DNA of 64,000 nucleotides, taken from the NCBI RefSeq assembly GCF_009712605.1, contig NZ_WASO01000001.1, positions 1-64,000 on the forward strand, given 5' to 3'. A model generated the notes under the pieces. The model searched no databases, was not told the origin of the DNA, and was given only the letters and a program-made list of their open reading frames with translations. This document shows, piece by piece, positions 44,156 to 52,922 of this stretch; the first letter of the stretch is position 1, and each line of letters starts with the position of its first letter. The stretch comes from Paludibacter sp. Its GTDB lineage: Bacteria > Bacteroidota > Bacteroidia > Bacteroidales > Paludibacteraceae. A program made the position numbers and the translations under genes.

Positions 44156-46975
44156 TTATTCCATCACCAACTCTAAGTAAGCGTCCAGATCGGCGGGTTG
44201 GATGTTGTTTTCGGAGTTGACGAAGGTTTTGGCCAGTCCTGTTTTTTCCTCCTGCAAAAGACGGATTTTTTCCTCAATGGTTCCTCGCGTAATAAAGTGG
44301 TAAACAAATACATTCTGCTGTTGCCCGATGCGGTGCGCTCGACTGACGGCCTGCATCTCCACTGCGGGGTTCCACCACGGATCGACGATAAATACATAAT
44401 CGGCTGCCGTCAGGTTTAGTCCCACGCCACCGGCTTTGATCGAAATCAGGAAGAAGGAGATGTCCCGGTTGTTCTGGAAGCGTTCCACCACTTCCTGTCG
44501 ATTGGTGGTTTCGCCCGTCAACAGGCAATAGTCGAGATTATTCTCCTCAAAATAACTTTTGAAAAGATTCAAATGCATCACAAATGATGAGAATATCAAT
44601 ACTTTATGCTTCCGGTTACGAACGTTTTCAAGTGCTTCGATAATGGAGTCGTATTTTCCCGACGGGTAATCGTTGTATCCGCACAAAGCCGGATGATTGG
44701 CAATCTGTCGCAGGCGGGTAAGTGCTTGTTGCACATAATTGGACATTTTCAACCGGCTGGCTTGTTCGCGGGTTTCGAGAATTTCGTTCCGCACCTTCGA
44801 CTTTTCCTCTTCGTAGAGTTTGGCCTGCTCTTCTTCCATTTCGCAATAGACCACCTGTACCGAGAGTTTCGGCAACTCGGGAGCCACCTCTTCTTTCGTT
44901 CGTCGCAAAATAAACGGAGCGATCATCTTTTTCAACAGTTCTTCACGACGCGGATTCTTATCTTTCTCAATCGGATCGATGAAATTGCTGTTGAAATACG
45001 AAAACGAATGGAGGAAACCCTTATTGGCAAAATTCATTTGCGCCCACAGGTCGGCAAGCGAATTTTCGATCGGAGTACCGGTCAGTAGCAGCTTATGGTC
45101 GGCTGACAATTGCATCAATGCCTGATAGGTTTTCGAGGCCGGATTCTTCACGTACTGACTTTCATCCAGAATAATATTCTGAAAATGAATATTTTTAAAC
45201 AGATCGATATCATTGCGCACCAAACTGTACGAGGTAAGAATAACGGCTCGTTTTGCAGCCCTTTCCAGCGAGCGATCGCGGGCAGGGCCGTGGTGCACCC
45301 ACACCGTGAGCGACGGGGCAAACTTTCGGATCTCTTGCTGCCAGTTGAATATCAGTGAGGTAGGAACTACAATCAAATTAGGTTGATACGTCTTTCTTGC
45401 CGGTTCCTCAAACAGACTGGGCTGAATATCACTATTTTTCTGGTTGTCAATCGTTCGCAATTGGTGCAACAAGACAGCTATCACCTGAATGGTTTTTCCC
45501 AAACCCATATCGTCGGCCAGACAAAAACCCCGGTTTTGCTGAAGCAACGCCAGCATCCAGTTGTAGCCAATCATCTGGTAATGACGAAGCGATGCATTCA
45601 ACCCTGCCGGTGCTTCCTGCCATCCGAGTGTCGGTTGCTTTTCTGTTGAGACTTCTTCCGGTTCTTCATCTGCTCGCAGCAAATTGGCATGTTGCACCGA
45701 CAACCGCATTTTGTCGTGCTTTCCCTCGGCCATCAGGAAAACGCCTTCGAAACGGGCCAGCCACTCTTCGGGAAGAATCGCGATTTCACCGTTAGGAAGT
45801 ACAACTTCCCGTTGTTTGGACAAAATGTACTCTTTCAGCGATGGAAATGGAATTTTTTGCGACCCCACATGCACCCAGATGTTGAGGTCGAACCAATCGC
45901 GTTTTGCAGAGAACTCTTCTTTCAATTCGGGTGTTTCCAGCGAAAAAATCTTGTCGAGATGTTGCCTGAAACCGATGCCGGCATCTTCCAGCTTTTGCCT
46001 GTTGTTTTTCAACCATTCTATGACCTCAAGTTGCATCGCATGCTGATCCGGATTGCGTCCGCTTACCCTCACAAACTGATCGTTGCAAAATTCAAGTCCC
46101 AGCTCTTTTATGCGCTCAAGCGCTTTTTTCTCAAACAATTCATTGCGGAATGTTTTTCGGAAGAAATATTCATCGTCCTGATTCTGAAATTTTACGGAGA
46201 CCTTACGCTCTTCAAAATATTTCCAGCTTTTGTCGGGATAATCGAACTGTAGCATGAACGCATAATTGCCCTGCAGGTCTTTCTCAAGCAAAAGCACAAG
46301 CGCAGGATTTCCGCGATACGTTTCAATGGTAAAACCTTCCGCTTCTACATCAAAATCGCGTATTGCATTTAATACGAACGTCTTGAAGTATTTTTCCTCC
46401 ATGGCTTTGGGCACTGAAACATACTCTTTCAGGATGAAAGGCAATAGCTTTTTTGCATCAATATCGGGAAACGAGTAGAGGCGGTTGTCGATGATAATGC
46501 GGCAGGGCGATTGATGCAACACGTAAGCCGCCTTCTCGAACAAACGGATACTCTTTCCGTTGTATCGAACCGACAAAAAATAGCGTGTTTCCTCTTCCAT
46601 GCGGTGAAAATGGAAAACCGCCCGGCTTTTCTGGGGCAACAACTCTATCCGATCGTCGGTATAGACGTTGGCATATTTTTCATCTTTGAAGAAAAGCGGC
46701 AGTTTTCCCTCCTGCATCACATTCAGAATAAGATCGATACGCTTATCTACATATTCTCTTACGAAATTCTGTTTCAGCTCATTGGCGTCATCCCAGGCAG
46801 ATTTAAGGTTGCCGGTGTTTTTGAAAAACTGGTGTGCGATATTCTGGTCGCTCAACTCGGCGCTGGCTTTGACCAGTTGCTGAATCTCTTTCGGGGATTT
46901 TTTGAAGTAATCGCGTTTGGGAGTAAATTGTTCGAAAAGCGTAAAATGAGCGGTGGTTTTATTGTATTCTGCCAT
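44156..46975 (-). CDS. SNF2/RapA-type helicase-like ATPase
   Basis: A DNA-dependent ATPase of the SWI2/SNF2 family. From the Met at 46975 it has 939 residues (a Met at 46984 is equally possible). The C-terminal half holds the motor: LADDMGLGKTIQVIAVLL (motif I), LDESQYVKNP (DExx motif II), LLTGTPIENSLADLW (III), and VSRAHRIGQQQNVFVYHF (VI). The N-terminal 430 residues are of the type found in Bacteroidota SNF2 proteins, without a clear zinc-binding SWIM motif. It stands alone; a TATTTTTG -7 box is at 47064-47071. Chromatin-like or transcription-recycling role inferred. Confidence 0.9.
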   Translation of the reverse strand: MAEYNKTTAHFTLFEQFTPKRDYFKKSPKEIQQLVKASAELSDQNIAHQFFKNTGNLKSAWDDANELKQNFVREYVDKRIDLILNVMQEGKLPLFFKDEKYANVYTDDRIELLPQKSRAVFHFHRMEEETRYFLSVRYNGKSIRLFEKAAYVLHQSPCRIIIDNRLYSFPDIDAKKLLPFILKEYVSVPKAMEEKYFKTFVLNAIRDFDVEAEGFTIETYRGNPALVLLLEKDLQGNYAFMLQFDYPDKSWKYFEERKVSVKFQNQDDEYFFRKTFRNELFEKKALERIKELGLEFCNDQFVRVSGRNPDQHAMQLEVIEWLKNNRQKLEDAGIGFRQHLDKIFSLETPELKEEFSAKRDWFDLNIWVHVGSQKIPFPSLKEYILSKQREVVLPNGEIAILPEEWLARFEGVFLMAEGKHDKMRLSVQHANLLRADEEPEEVSTEKQPTLGWQEAPAGLNASLRHYQMIGYNWMLALLQQNRGFCLADDMGLGKTIQVIAVLLHQLRTIDNQKNSDIQPSLFEEPARKTYQPNLIVVPTSLIFNWQQEIRKFAPSLTVWVHHGPARDRSLERAAKRAVILTSYSLVRNDIDLFKNIHFQNIILDESQYVKNPASKTYQALMQLSADHKLLLTGTPIENSLADLWAQMNFANKGFLHSFSYFNSNFIDPIEKDKNPRREELLKKMIAPFILRRTKEEVAPELPKLSVQVVYCEMEEEQAKLYEEEKSKVRNEILETREQASRLKMSNYVQQALTRLRQIANHPALCGYNDYPSGKYDSIIEALENVRNRKHKVLIFSSFVMHLNLFKSYFEENNLDYCLLTGETTNRQEVVERFQNNRDISFFLISIKAGGVGLNLTAADYVFIVDPWWNPAVEMQAVSRAHRIGQQQNVFVYHFITRGTIEEKIRLLQEEKTGLAKTFVNSENNIQPADLDAYLELVME

Positions 46976-47201
46976 GTAAGGCATTAAAATATAACCAAAT
47001 AATACATGCTTTCGGATACAGACAATGAGTTGGAGCATTCGGTCGAACAATTATTGAAGTATACAAAAATAGGAAATTGTTTCTGCTCCGAAAAGGGATG
47101 GACGAATTAATCGAACACATTATTCAGATGTAAAGCCCCTATATTTTAGTATGCTAATGTGTTTTGCAGAAGTTAATTTATTCTTTGCCTGCGGCAGGCC
47201 A
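46976..47201. other. Upstream region of the SNF2 gene
   Basis: Contains the minus-strand -7 box at 47064-47071 and a GCCTG-CGG-CAGGC palindrome at 47187-47199 next to the REP-like repeat. No other gene seen. Confidence 0.4.
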
Positions 47202-47256
47202 GTCCCGGCGGATTTGCAATCCGAAGACGGAATCGAGGATAAGGATTTGTAATCCG
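47202..47256. repeat. REP-like palindromic repeat, left copy
   Basis: A 55-base unit with two small palindromes, CGGATTTGCAATCCG (47209-47223) and GGATTTGTAATCC (47243-47255). It matches 48003-48057 at 49 of 55 positions without gaps. Such GGATTTGYAATCC units resemble the dispersed REP elements mobilised by RAYT (IS200-like) transposases in Bacteroidota. Confidence 0.7.
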
Positions 47257-47364
47257 GCAATGTTCTACCGATAGCTTTGTATGGCACTAATTATTCAGAT
47301 GATCTTCGTTACGGCGCAGATCCGCCGATACGATTATCTTCTATATATCCGGCTGGACGGAGTA

Positions 47365-47946
47365 TTATTTACTATAATATCCTAATTCATCTCTCATCAT
47401 TGTTTCAATTTCTTTCCAGAGTGTCATTAATCGAACATTTCTGTCCTGATGTCCAATATTTCCAAGTTCCTTAGCTGTAATCTCTATGTCTTTGTTTGAT
47501 GAGAGCTTATTTAATACAATTCGAAATTCGTCGCTATAATCTGTTGTCAGTTTTTTGTATTCCTCAATTTTTGGGAGCATTTCATTGCTACAAACCATTT
47601 TTAATTTGTTCAGTTCTTGATTTACAATCAATAAAGGTTCAACAGATTTCTTGGTCATATTAACTAATTCCGTATTGAATTTAACCAAAGCATTATTCCT
47701 ATCTTCCTCTTCTCCTGAAAGTAGAGTTGCCATAAGTTCAGAACTTGTTCCAAAAATCATTTTCGGGTCAGTTCGCATTTTATTATTCATTTCATCCATT
47801 TTATTCATGAAGTTTGAATAAACCTCGAACCGTTTTTCAAGAATCTTATCATACTTTTGATGTTTTCTCGAAATAATGAATTGAATAATTGCCCATGTCC
47901 AACCAAGAATAGCAATTCCAATTGTTATATAGTCCTTTATTTCCAT
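47365..47946 (-). CDS. Membrane-anchored coiled-coil protein, unknown function
   Basis: A 193-residue protein with one N-terminal membrane helix (about 7-24, ITIGIAILGWTWAIIQFII) and a long charged, helix-prone cytoplasmic part with several coiled-coil-like runs (KILEKRFEVYSNFMNKMDEMNNKM). I recognise no catalytic motif. It is alone between two REP-like direct repeats, and its codon use is more AT-rich than the housekeeping genes beside it, so it may have been acquired. The topology recalls small signalling or defence accessory proteins, but nothing more can be claimed. Confidence 0.6.
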   Translation of the reverse strand: MEIKDYITIGIAILGWTWAIIQFIISRKHQKYDKILEKRFEVYSNFMNKMDEMNNKMRTDPKMIFGTSSELMATLLSGEEEDRNNALVKFNTELVNMTKKSVEPLLIVNQELNKLKMVCSNEMLPKIEEYKKLTTDYSDEFRIVLNKLSSNKDIEITAKELGNIGHQDRNVRLMTLWKEIETMMRDELGYYSK

Positions 47947-48002
47947 TTTTATAATTCTGCTCTTATTTTATTTTTTTTAAGACAATCAACAAGTTTATTC
48001 CT

Positions 48003-48057
48003 GTCCCGTCAGATTTGCAATCCGACGACGGCATCGAGTAAAAGGATTTGTAATCCG
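48003..48057. repeat. REP-like palindromic repeat, right copy
   Basis: Direct repeat of 47202-47256 (six mismatches in 55). One arm of the first palindrome is changed to CAGATTTGCAATCCG. The two copies bracket the gene at 47365. Confidence 0.7.
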
Positions 48058-48084
48058 ATGTTGAGCTCTCACAGAAACGCCTAA

Positions 48085-48429
48085 TTAATGTTTCCCCGAT
48101 TTATGCAGCTTGATGGTGATTGGGTCGAGTGTGATGAGGCAGCCTTTGGGCATTTCGAGCAATTCGGGTTCGAGGTATTCGTAAAATGCCTCCAGTTTGT
48201 CGGTTTCATCGATCATCTCAATCATTACCGGCAATTTCTCGGTCAGTTCCCAAAACTTGGAAGAGTAGATGGTACTGCTCAGTCCGTAACCCATAATGCC
48301 GCGATAGACGGTTACCCCCGAAATACCCTGTTTGCGGGCTTCTTGCACTATGTATTCGTACAATAACTTGTTGTTAAGTTTGTCGGTAGTGCTGAGGTAA
48401 AACTTCAGAATGCTGTGTGACTTTTCCAT
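48085..48429 (-). CDS. DUF190 family protein (fluoride channel partner)
   Basis: A 114-residue soluble protein of the PII-like DUF190 family. The conserved blocks are KLLYEYIVQEARKQGISGVTVYRGIMGYG and LPVMIEMIDETDKLEAF. Family members are very often encoded next to crcB and are thought to assist or regulate the channel. Here the start is 2 bases after the crcB stop, so the two are translationally coupled. Confidence 0.9.
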   Translation of the reverse strand: MEKSHSILKFYLSTTDKLNNKLLYEYIVQEARKQGISGVTVYRGIMGYGLSSTIYSSKFWELTEKLPVMIEMIDETDKLEAFYEYLEPELLEMPKGCLITLDPITIKLHKSGKH

Positions 48430-48431
48430 AG

Positions 48432-48809
48432 TTAAAGCAGATTTGAGGTGACGTAACCGAGATAGACCGCAGTGAATCCGAGAAATATACTCAGACCTGT
48501 ATAGAGTAAGATTGACAGGATCAATCCGTTATGGAGCAACATCAGGTTTTCATTGGCAAACGACGAAAAAGTGGTGAATCCTCCGCAAATTCCCACCATC
48601 AGAAACATCCGCCATTCAACGGTCAGAATGGCACTTTTATCGGCAATACCTGTCAGAAAACCGATGATGAAACAACCCAGTACGTTCACCAGCAAAGTTC
48701 CCACCGGAATTGAGAGAAAATCGACATGCAGATTCAGTTTCGAGACATAAAAACGGGCCACACTGCCAATAAAACCTCCCGAACCGACTATGAGTATTGT
48801 TTTGAACAT
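48432..48809 (-). CDS. crcB: Fluoride ion channel CrcB/Fluc
   Basis: A 125-residue inner-membrane channel exporting fluoride. Four membrane helices are seen, with the family motifs GGFIGSVARFYVS at the N-terminus, GTLLVNVLGCFIIGFLTG in the second helix (the Asn of the pore) and GICGGFTTFSSFANE with the Phe box and the sodium-site Gly/Thr region in the third. A -7 box TACATTTG (48837-48830) with a TTG 22 bases further upstream suits a promoter. I saw no fluoride riboswitch. Confidence 0.95.
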   Translation of the reverse strand: MFKTILIVGSGGFIGSVARFYVSKLNLHVDFLSIPVGTLLVNVLGCFIIGFLTGIADKSAILTVEWRMFLMVGICGGFTTFSSFANENLMLLHNGLILSILLYTGLSIFLGFTAVYLGYVTSNLL

Positions 48810-48829
48810 TTTATGTTGAATTCTTTCTG

Positions 48830-48862
48830 CAAATGTACGGTAAAAACAGAATAAAGAACCAA
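48830..48862 (-). promoter_or_regulatory. Promoter of crcB-DUF190
   Basis: Minus-strand TTG (48862-48860), 22-base spacer, TACATTTG (48837-48830), 20 bases upstream of the crcB ATG. Confidence 0.5.
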
Positions 48863-48958
48863 GATCAGAGGAAAAAGACCTTCGTTGATTATTGAAGGAG
48901 GCTGATTTTCAGTTCAAATTAGCAATCAAAATCTGTTATAAGTCTCGCAAAAAATCAC

Positions 48959-48966
48959 TAACTTTG
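48959..48966 (+). promoter_or_regulatory. -7 box of ileS
   Basis: TAACTTTG, 56 bases upstream of the ileS ATG. No clear -33 TTG and no T-box leader is visible. Confidence 0.45.
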
Positions 48967-49022
48967 TGGCGTTTTTTCAGAACAAGTATCACAATCGTTA
49001 ATCGCAATATAATTAGCAGTTT

Positions 49023-52000
49023 ATGAGCAAGAAATTTGCCGAATATTCGTCTTTTAATCTTTCCGATATCAACAAAGAGGTGCTGAAGAAGTGGGATGAA
49101 CAGGATATTTTCCACAAAAGTCTCGAAACCCGCAAAGGCCATCCGAGCTTTATTTTCTATGAAGGACCTCCTTCTGCCAACGGAATGCCGGGCATCCACC
49201 ACGTGATGGCGCGTACCATCAAGGATATTTTCTGTCGCTACAAAACGATGAAAGGTTTCCTCGTGAACCGTAAGGCCGGATGGGATACACACGGACTTCC
49301 CGTGGAACTGGGTGTGGAAAAACGTCTGGGAATTACCAAAGAAGATATTGGCAAAAAGATCACCGTCGACGAATACAACGCAGCTTGCCGTAAGGATGTG
49401 ATGAAATTCACCAAAGAGTGGGAAGATCTGACCCGCAAAATGGGCTACTGGGTGGATATGAACAACCCTTACATCACCTACGACAACCGCTACATCGAAA
49501 CCCTTTGGTGGTTGCTGAAAGAATTGTATAACAACAATTACCTCTATAAAGGCTACACCATTCAGCCATATTCTCCTGCCGCCGGTACCGGATTGAGCAC
49601 TCACGAGTTGAACCAACCGGGTTGCTACCGCGACGTGAAGGATACCACCTGTGTGGCGCAATTCAAAATTAAAGGCGAAGCGAACGGATTTTTCCTTGCA
49701 TGGACAACTACTCCGTGGACACTGCCTTCAAACACTGCTCTTTGCGTTGGTCCGAATATTGATTACGTCAGAGTAAAAGCTGCCAATCCTTATTCAAAAC
49801 AGGAGTGCGAATATATTTTGGCCGAAAGCCTGCTTGGTGCGGTGATGGGCAAAAACGAATACGAAGTGTTGGCAAAAATGAAAGGCAGCGATTTGGCCGG
49901 CATGGAATATGAACAATTAATTCCGTTTATGAATCCGGGTGAAGGTGCTTTTCGTGTCATCACCGGAGATTTCGTGACCACTGAAGACGGTACCGGTATT
50001 GTGCATATCGCTCCTACTTTTGGTGCGGATGACGACCGCGTAGGGAAAGCCAACGGAATTCCTCCGATGTTGCTGATCGATAAAGACGGCAATCAACGCC
50101 CGATGGTAGACCTTACCGGAAAATTCTATAAAATCGAAGATCTCGATCCTGCTTTTGTGGCAGCAAATGTCAACGCAGAAGCTTACGGCGAATATGCCGG
50201 ACGTTACGTGAAAAACGCGTACGACGACACGCTGACTGATGCTGACGCGACACTGGACATCGACCTTTGTGTGATGTTGAAACAACAAGGCCTAGCGTTC
50301 AAAATAGAAAAGCATGTGCACAACTATCCGCACTGCTGGCGTACCGACAAACCGGTGCTCTACTATCCGCTCGATAGTTGGTTTATCCGCTCGACGGCTG
50401 CCCGCGAAAAGATGATCGAACTCAACAACACGATCAACTGGAAACCGGCCTCTACCGGTTCGGGACGTTTCGGAAAATGGCTCGAAAACCTCAACGACTG
50501 GAACCTTTCGCGTTCGCGTTACTGGGGAACTCCGCTGCCGATCTGGCGCACCGAAGATGGTTCGGAAGAAAAATGTATCGGTTCGGTTGCCGAATTGATC
50601 GAAGAGATTGAAAAATCGATTGCTGCCGGATTTATGACCGAAAATCCGTATAAGAATTTCAAACCGGGTGTTTACACGGCCGAAAACTATGCGGTAGAAA
50701 ATATCGACTTGCACCGTCCCTATGTCGACGGAATTATCTTAGTTTCCGAAAGCGGCAAGCCGATGAAGCGCGAAAGCGACCTGATCGACGTTTGGTTCGA
50801 TTCGGGTGCGATGCCTTTTGCCCAGCTACACTATCCGTTCGAGAACAAAGAGCTGGTTGAATCGGGATCCAATTACCCAGCCAACTTTATCTCCGAAGGT
50901 GTCGACCAGACCCGTGGATGGTTCTTTACCCTTCACGCTATCAGTACGATGGTGAAAGGTTCGGTGGCCTTCAAAAATGTGGTTTCCACCGGGTTGGTAC
51001 TCGATAAAAACGGCAATAAAATGTCGAAACGCCTTGGCAATGCTGTCGATCCGTTCTCGACGATCGAAAAATATGGTTCCGATCCGCTGCGCTGGTATAT
51101 GATGACCAATGCTTCGCCCTGGGACAATCTGAAATTTGACGTGGAAGGTATCGAAGAGGTGCGCCGTAAATTCTTCGGAACGCTTTACAACACCTATTCG
51201 TTCTTTGCTTTGTATGCCAACGTCGACGGATTTTCGTACACCGAAGAGGAGGTTGCCCCCGATCAGCGTCCCGAAATCGACCGCTGGATTCTTTCGCTGC
51301 TCAACACGCTGGTGAAGGATGTGGACGAATACTACAATACTTACGAACCGACCCGTGCCGGTCGTGCCATCTCCGACTTTGTGAACGATCACCTGAGCAA
51401 CTGGTACGTACGTCTAAACCGTAAACGTTTCTGGGGCGGCGAATACGATACCGACAAAATTTCGGCATACCAAACACTCTATACCTGTCTTGAAACGGTT
51501 GCCCGCCTGATGGCACCGATCTCTCCGTTCTATGCGGATAAACTGTACAATGACCTGATCAAGGTAACCGGCACAGGAAATGAAGTGTCTGTTCACTTAG
51601 CTGACTTCCCCACCTATCGTGCTGAGTTGGTAGATAAGACGTTGGAAGAACGGATGCAGTTGGCACAGGAAATTTCGTCGATGGTACTTTCATTGCGTAA
51701 GAAAGAAAATATCAAAGTGCGTCAGCCGTTGTCGAAAATCATGTTGCCGGTGAAAGACCAGACGGTGCGTGAAAATATCGAAGCGGTAAAAGCCTTGATT
51801 CTGAACGAAGTCAACGTGAAAGAGATCAATTTTGTCGACAATACCTCTGGCATTCTGGTGAAACGTATTAAACCAGATTTCAAAAAGCTTGGTCCGAAAT
51901 TCGGCAAGATCATGAAATTGCTGGCCGTTGCAACAACAGCGATGTCGCAGGAAGATATTGCCGCGCTGGAACAGGACGGTAAGTTTACGTTCACCATTGA

Positions 52001-52379
52001 AGGTCAGGAAGCAACTATTGAACTGGCTGATGTAGAAGTTATTTCGGAAGATATTCCGGGCTGGTTGGTTGCCAATGATGGCAGTCTCACCGTGGCGCTC
52101 GACATCACCATAACCGACGAATTGCGCAAAGAAGGTATTGCCCGCGAATTTGTGAACCGTATTCAAAATGTCCGTAAGTCAAGTGGTTACGAAATTACCG
52201 ACCGCATCGTAGTGAAAATTGAGAAACAAGCCGAAATTAATGATGCAATTGCAGATTTTTCTGCTTATATTGCAACTCAAACACTGGCAAACTCGATTAC
52301 TTTGCACGACAAAGTGGAAGAAGCTGTAGACCTGGATTTTGAAGAGTTTATTGTTAAAATAGGAGTTAACAAGGCGTAA
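49023..52379 (+). CDS. ileS: Isoleucyl-tRNA synthetase
   Basis: Charges tRNA-Ile. The 1118-residue protein is of the long, eukaryote-like type found in Bacteroidota. The class I signature appears as PPSANGMPGIHH (HIGH-equivalent, residues 57-60) and the KMSKR loop as Lys666-Arg670. The CP1 editing domain (about 190-400) has TTPWTLPSNTAL and GTGIVHIAPTFGADD. A C-terminal anticodon-binding and extension region follows. It has a promoter box upstream and is followed after 86 bases by the DksA-like gene on the same strand. Confidence 0.98.
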   Translation: MSKKFAEYSSFNLSDINKEVLKKWDEQDIFHKSLETRKGHPSFIFYEGPPSANGMPGIHHVMARTIKDIFCRYKTMKGFLVNRKAGWDTHGLPVELGVEKRLGITKEDIGKKITVDEYNAACRKDVMKFTKEWEDLTRKMGYWVDMNNPYITYDNRYIETLWWLLKELYNNNYLYKGYTIQPYSPAAGTGLSTHELNQPGCYRDVKDTTCVAQFKIKGEANGFFLAWTTTPWTLPSNTALCVGPNIDYVRVKAANPYSKQECEYILAESLLGAVMGKNEYEVLAKMKGSDLAGMEYEQLIPFMNPGEGAFRVITGDFVTTEDGTGIVHIAPTFGADDDRVGKANGIPPMLLIDKDGNQRPMVDLTGKFYKIEDLDPAFVAANVNAEAYGEYAGRYVKNAYDDTLTDADATLDIDLCVMLKQQGLAFKIEKHVHNYPHCWRTDKPVLYYPLDSWFIRSTAAREKMIELNNTINWKPASTGSGRFGKWLENLNDWNLSRSRYWGTPLPIWRTEDGSEEKCIGSVAELIEEIEKSIAAGFMTENPYKNFKPGVYTAENYAVENIDLHRPYVDGIILVSESGKPMKRESDLIDVWFDSGAMPFAQLHYPFENKELVESGSNYPANFISEGVDQTRGWFFTLHAISTMVKGSVAFKNVVSTGLVLDKNGNKMSKRLGNAVDPFSTIEKYGSDPLRWYMMTNASPWDNLKFDVEGIEEVRRKFFGTLYNTYSFFALYANVDGFSYTEEEVAPDQRPEIDRWILSLLNTLVKDVDEYYNTYEPTRAGRAISDFVNDHLSNWYVRLNRKRFWGGEYDTDKISAYQTLYTCLETVARLMAPISPFYADKLYNDLIKVTGTGNEVSVHLADFPTYRAELVDKTLEERMQLAQEISSMVLSLRKKENIKVRQPLSKIMLPVKDQTVRENIEAVKALILNEVNVKEINFVDNTSGILVKRIKPDFKKLGPKFGKIMKLLAVATTAMSQEDIAALEQDGKFTFTIEGQEATIELADVEVISEDIPGWLVANDGSLTVALDITITDELRKEGIAREFVNRIQNVRKSSGYEITDRIVVKIEKQAEINDAIADFSAYIATQTLANSITLHDKVEEAVDLDFEEFIVKIGVNKA

Positions 52380-52465
52380 TCTAAAAAAAACAAAAAACGT
52401 ATTGTAATCTCTTATAGAATCTATAATTTAGCGCTCTCTTAAAAACGACCTAAAATTTATTTGCA

Positions 52466-52840
52466 ATGGCAGAAAAAACACGCTATTCGGATGCAGAGCT
52501 GGAGGAATTCCGTGCCATTATTATGGAAAAACTTGCAAAAGCAGAACATGACTATGAACTGCTGAAGCTGAGTCTGACCAATATGGACGGCAATGACACC
52601 ACCGATACTTCTCCTACATTCAAGGTGTTGGAAGAAGGAGCTTCAACTTTGTCGAAAGAAGAAGCCGGACGCCTTGCTCAGCGCCAGATGAAGTTTATAC
52701 AACACTTGCAAGCCGCTTTGGTTCGCATCGAAAATAAAACTTACGGAATTTGCCGCGAAACCGGCAAGCTCATTCCGAAAGAACGCCTTCGCGCCGTTCC
52801 TCATGCCACACTGAGTATCGAGGCCAAAGGAGGCAAGTAA
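52466..52840 (+). CDS. TraR/DksA-family protein lacking the zinc cysteines
   Basis: A 124-residue coiled-coil protein related to DksA, which binds in the secondary channel of RNA polymerase. The coiled coil covers about 8-45, with the tip after NMDGNDTTDTSP. The C-terminal globular block YGICRETGKLIPKERLRAVPHA has the position of the zinc finger but keeps only one of the four Cys, a state common in Bacteroidota homologues. It probably modulates transcription initiation. It follows ileS on the same strand. Confidence 0.88.
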   Translation: MAEKTRYSDAELEEFRAIIMEKLAKAEHDYELLKLSLTNMDGNDTTDTSPTFKVLEEGASTLSKEEAGRLAQRQMKFIQHLQAALVRIENKTYGICRETGKLIPKERLRAVPHATLSIEAKGGK

Positions 52841-52922
52841 CTTACAACCGTACATTTTGCGACGGCAATCGGGAAAAATGTACCGGTTGCCGTTTTTTTA
52901 TTTTAAGCTATATATAATCAAT

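Noticed and set aside
48810-48940. Possible fluoride riboswitch upstream of crcB
   Set aside because: I could not find the conserved crcB-motif pairing elements; only a promoter is visible.
48936-49661. 241-codon minus-strand frame opposite the start of ileS
   Set aside because: A shadow of ileS; composition is His/Phe-rich as expected for an antisense frame.
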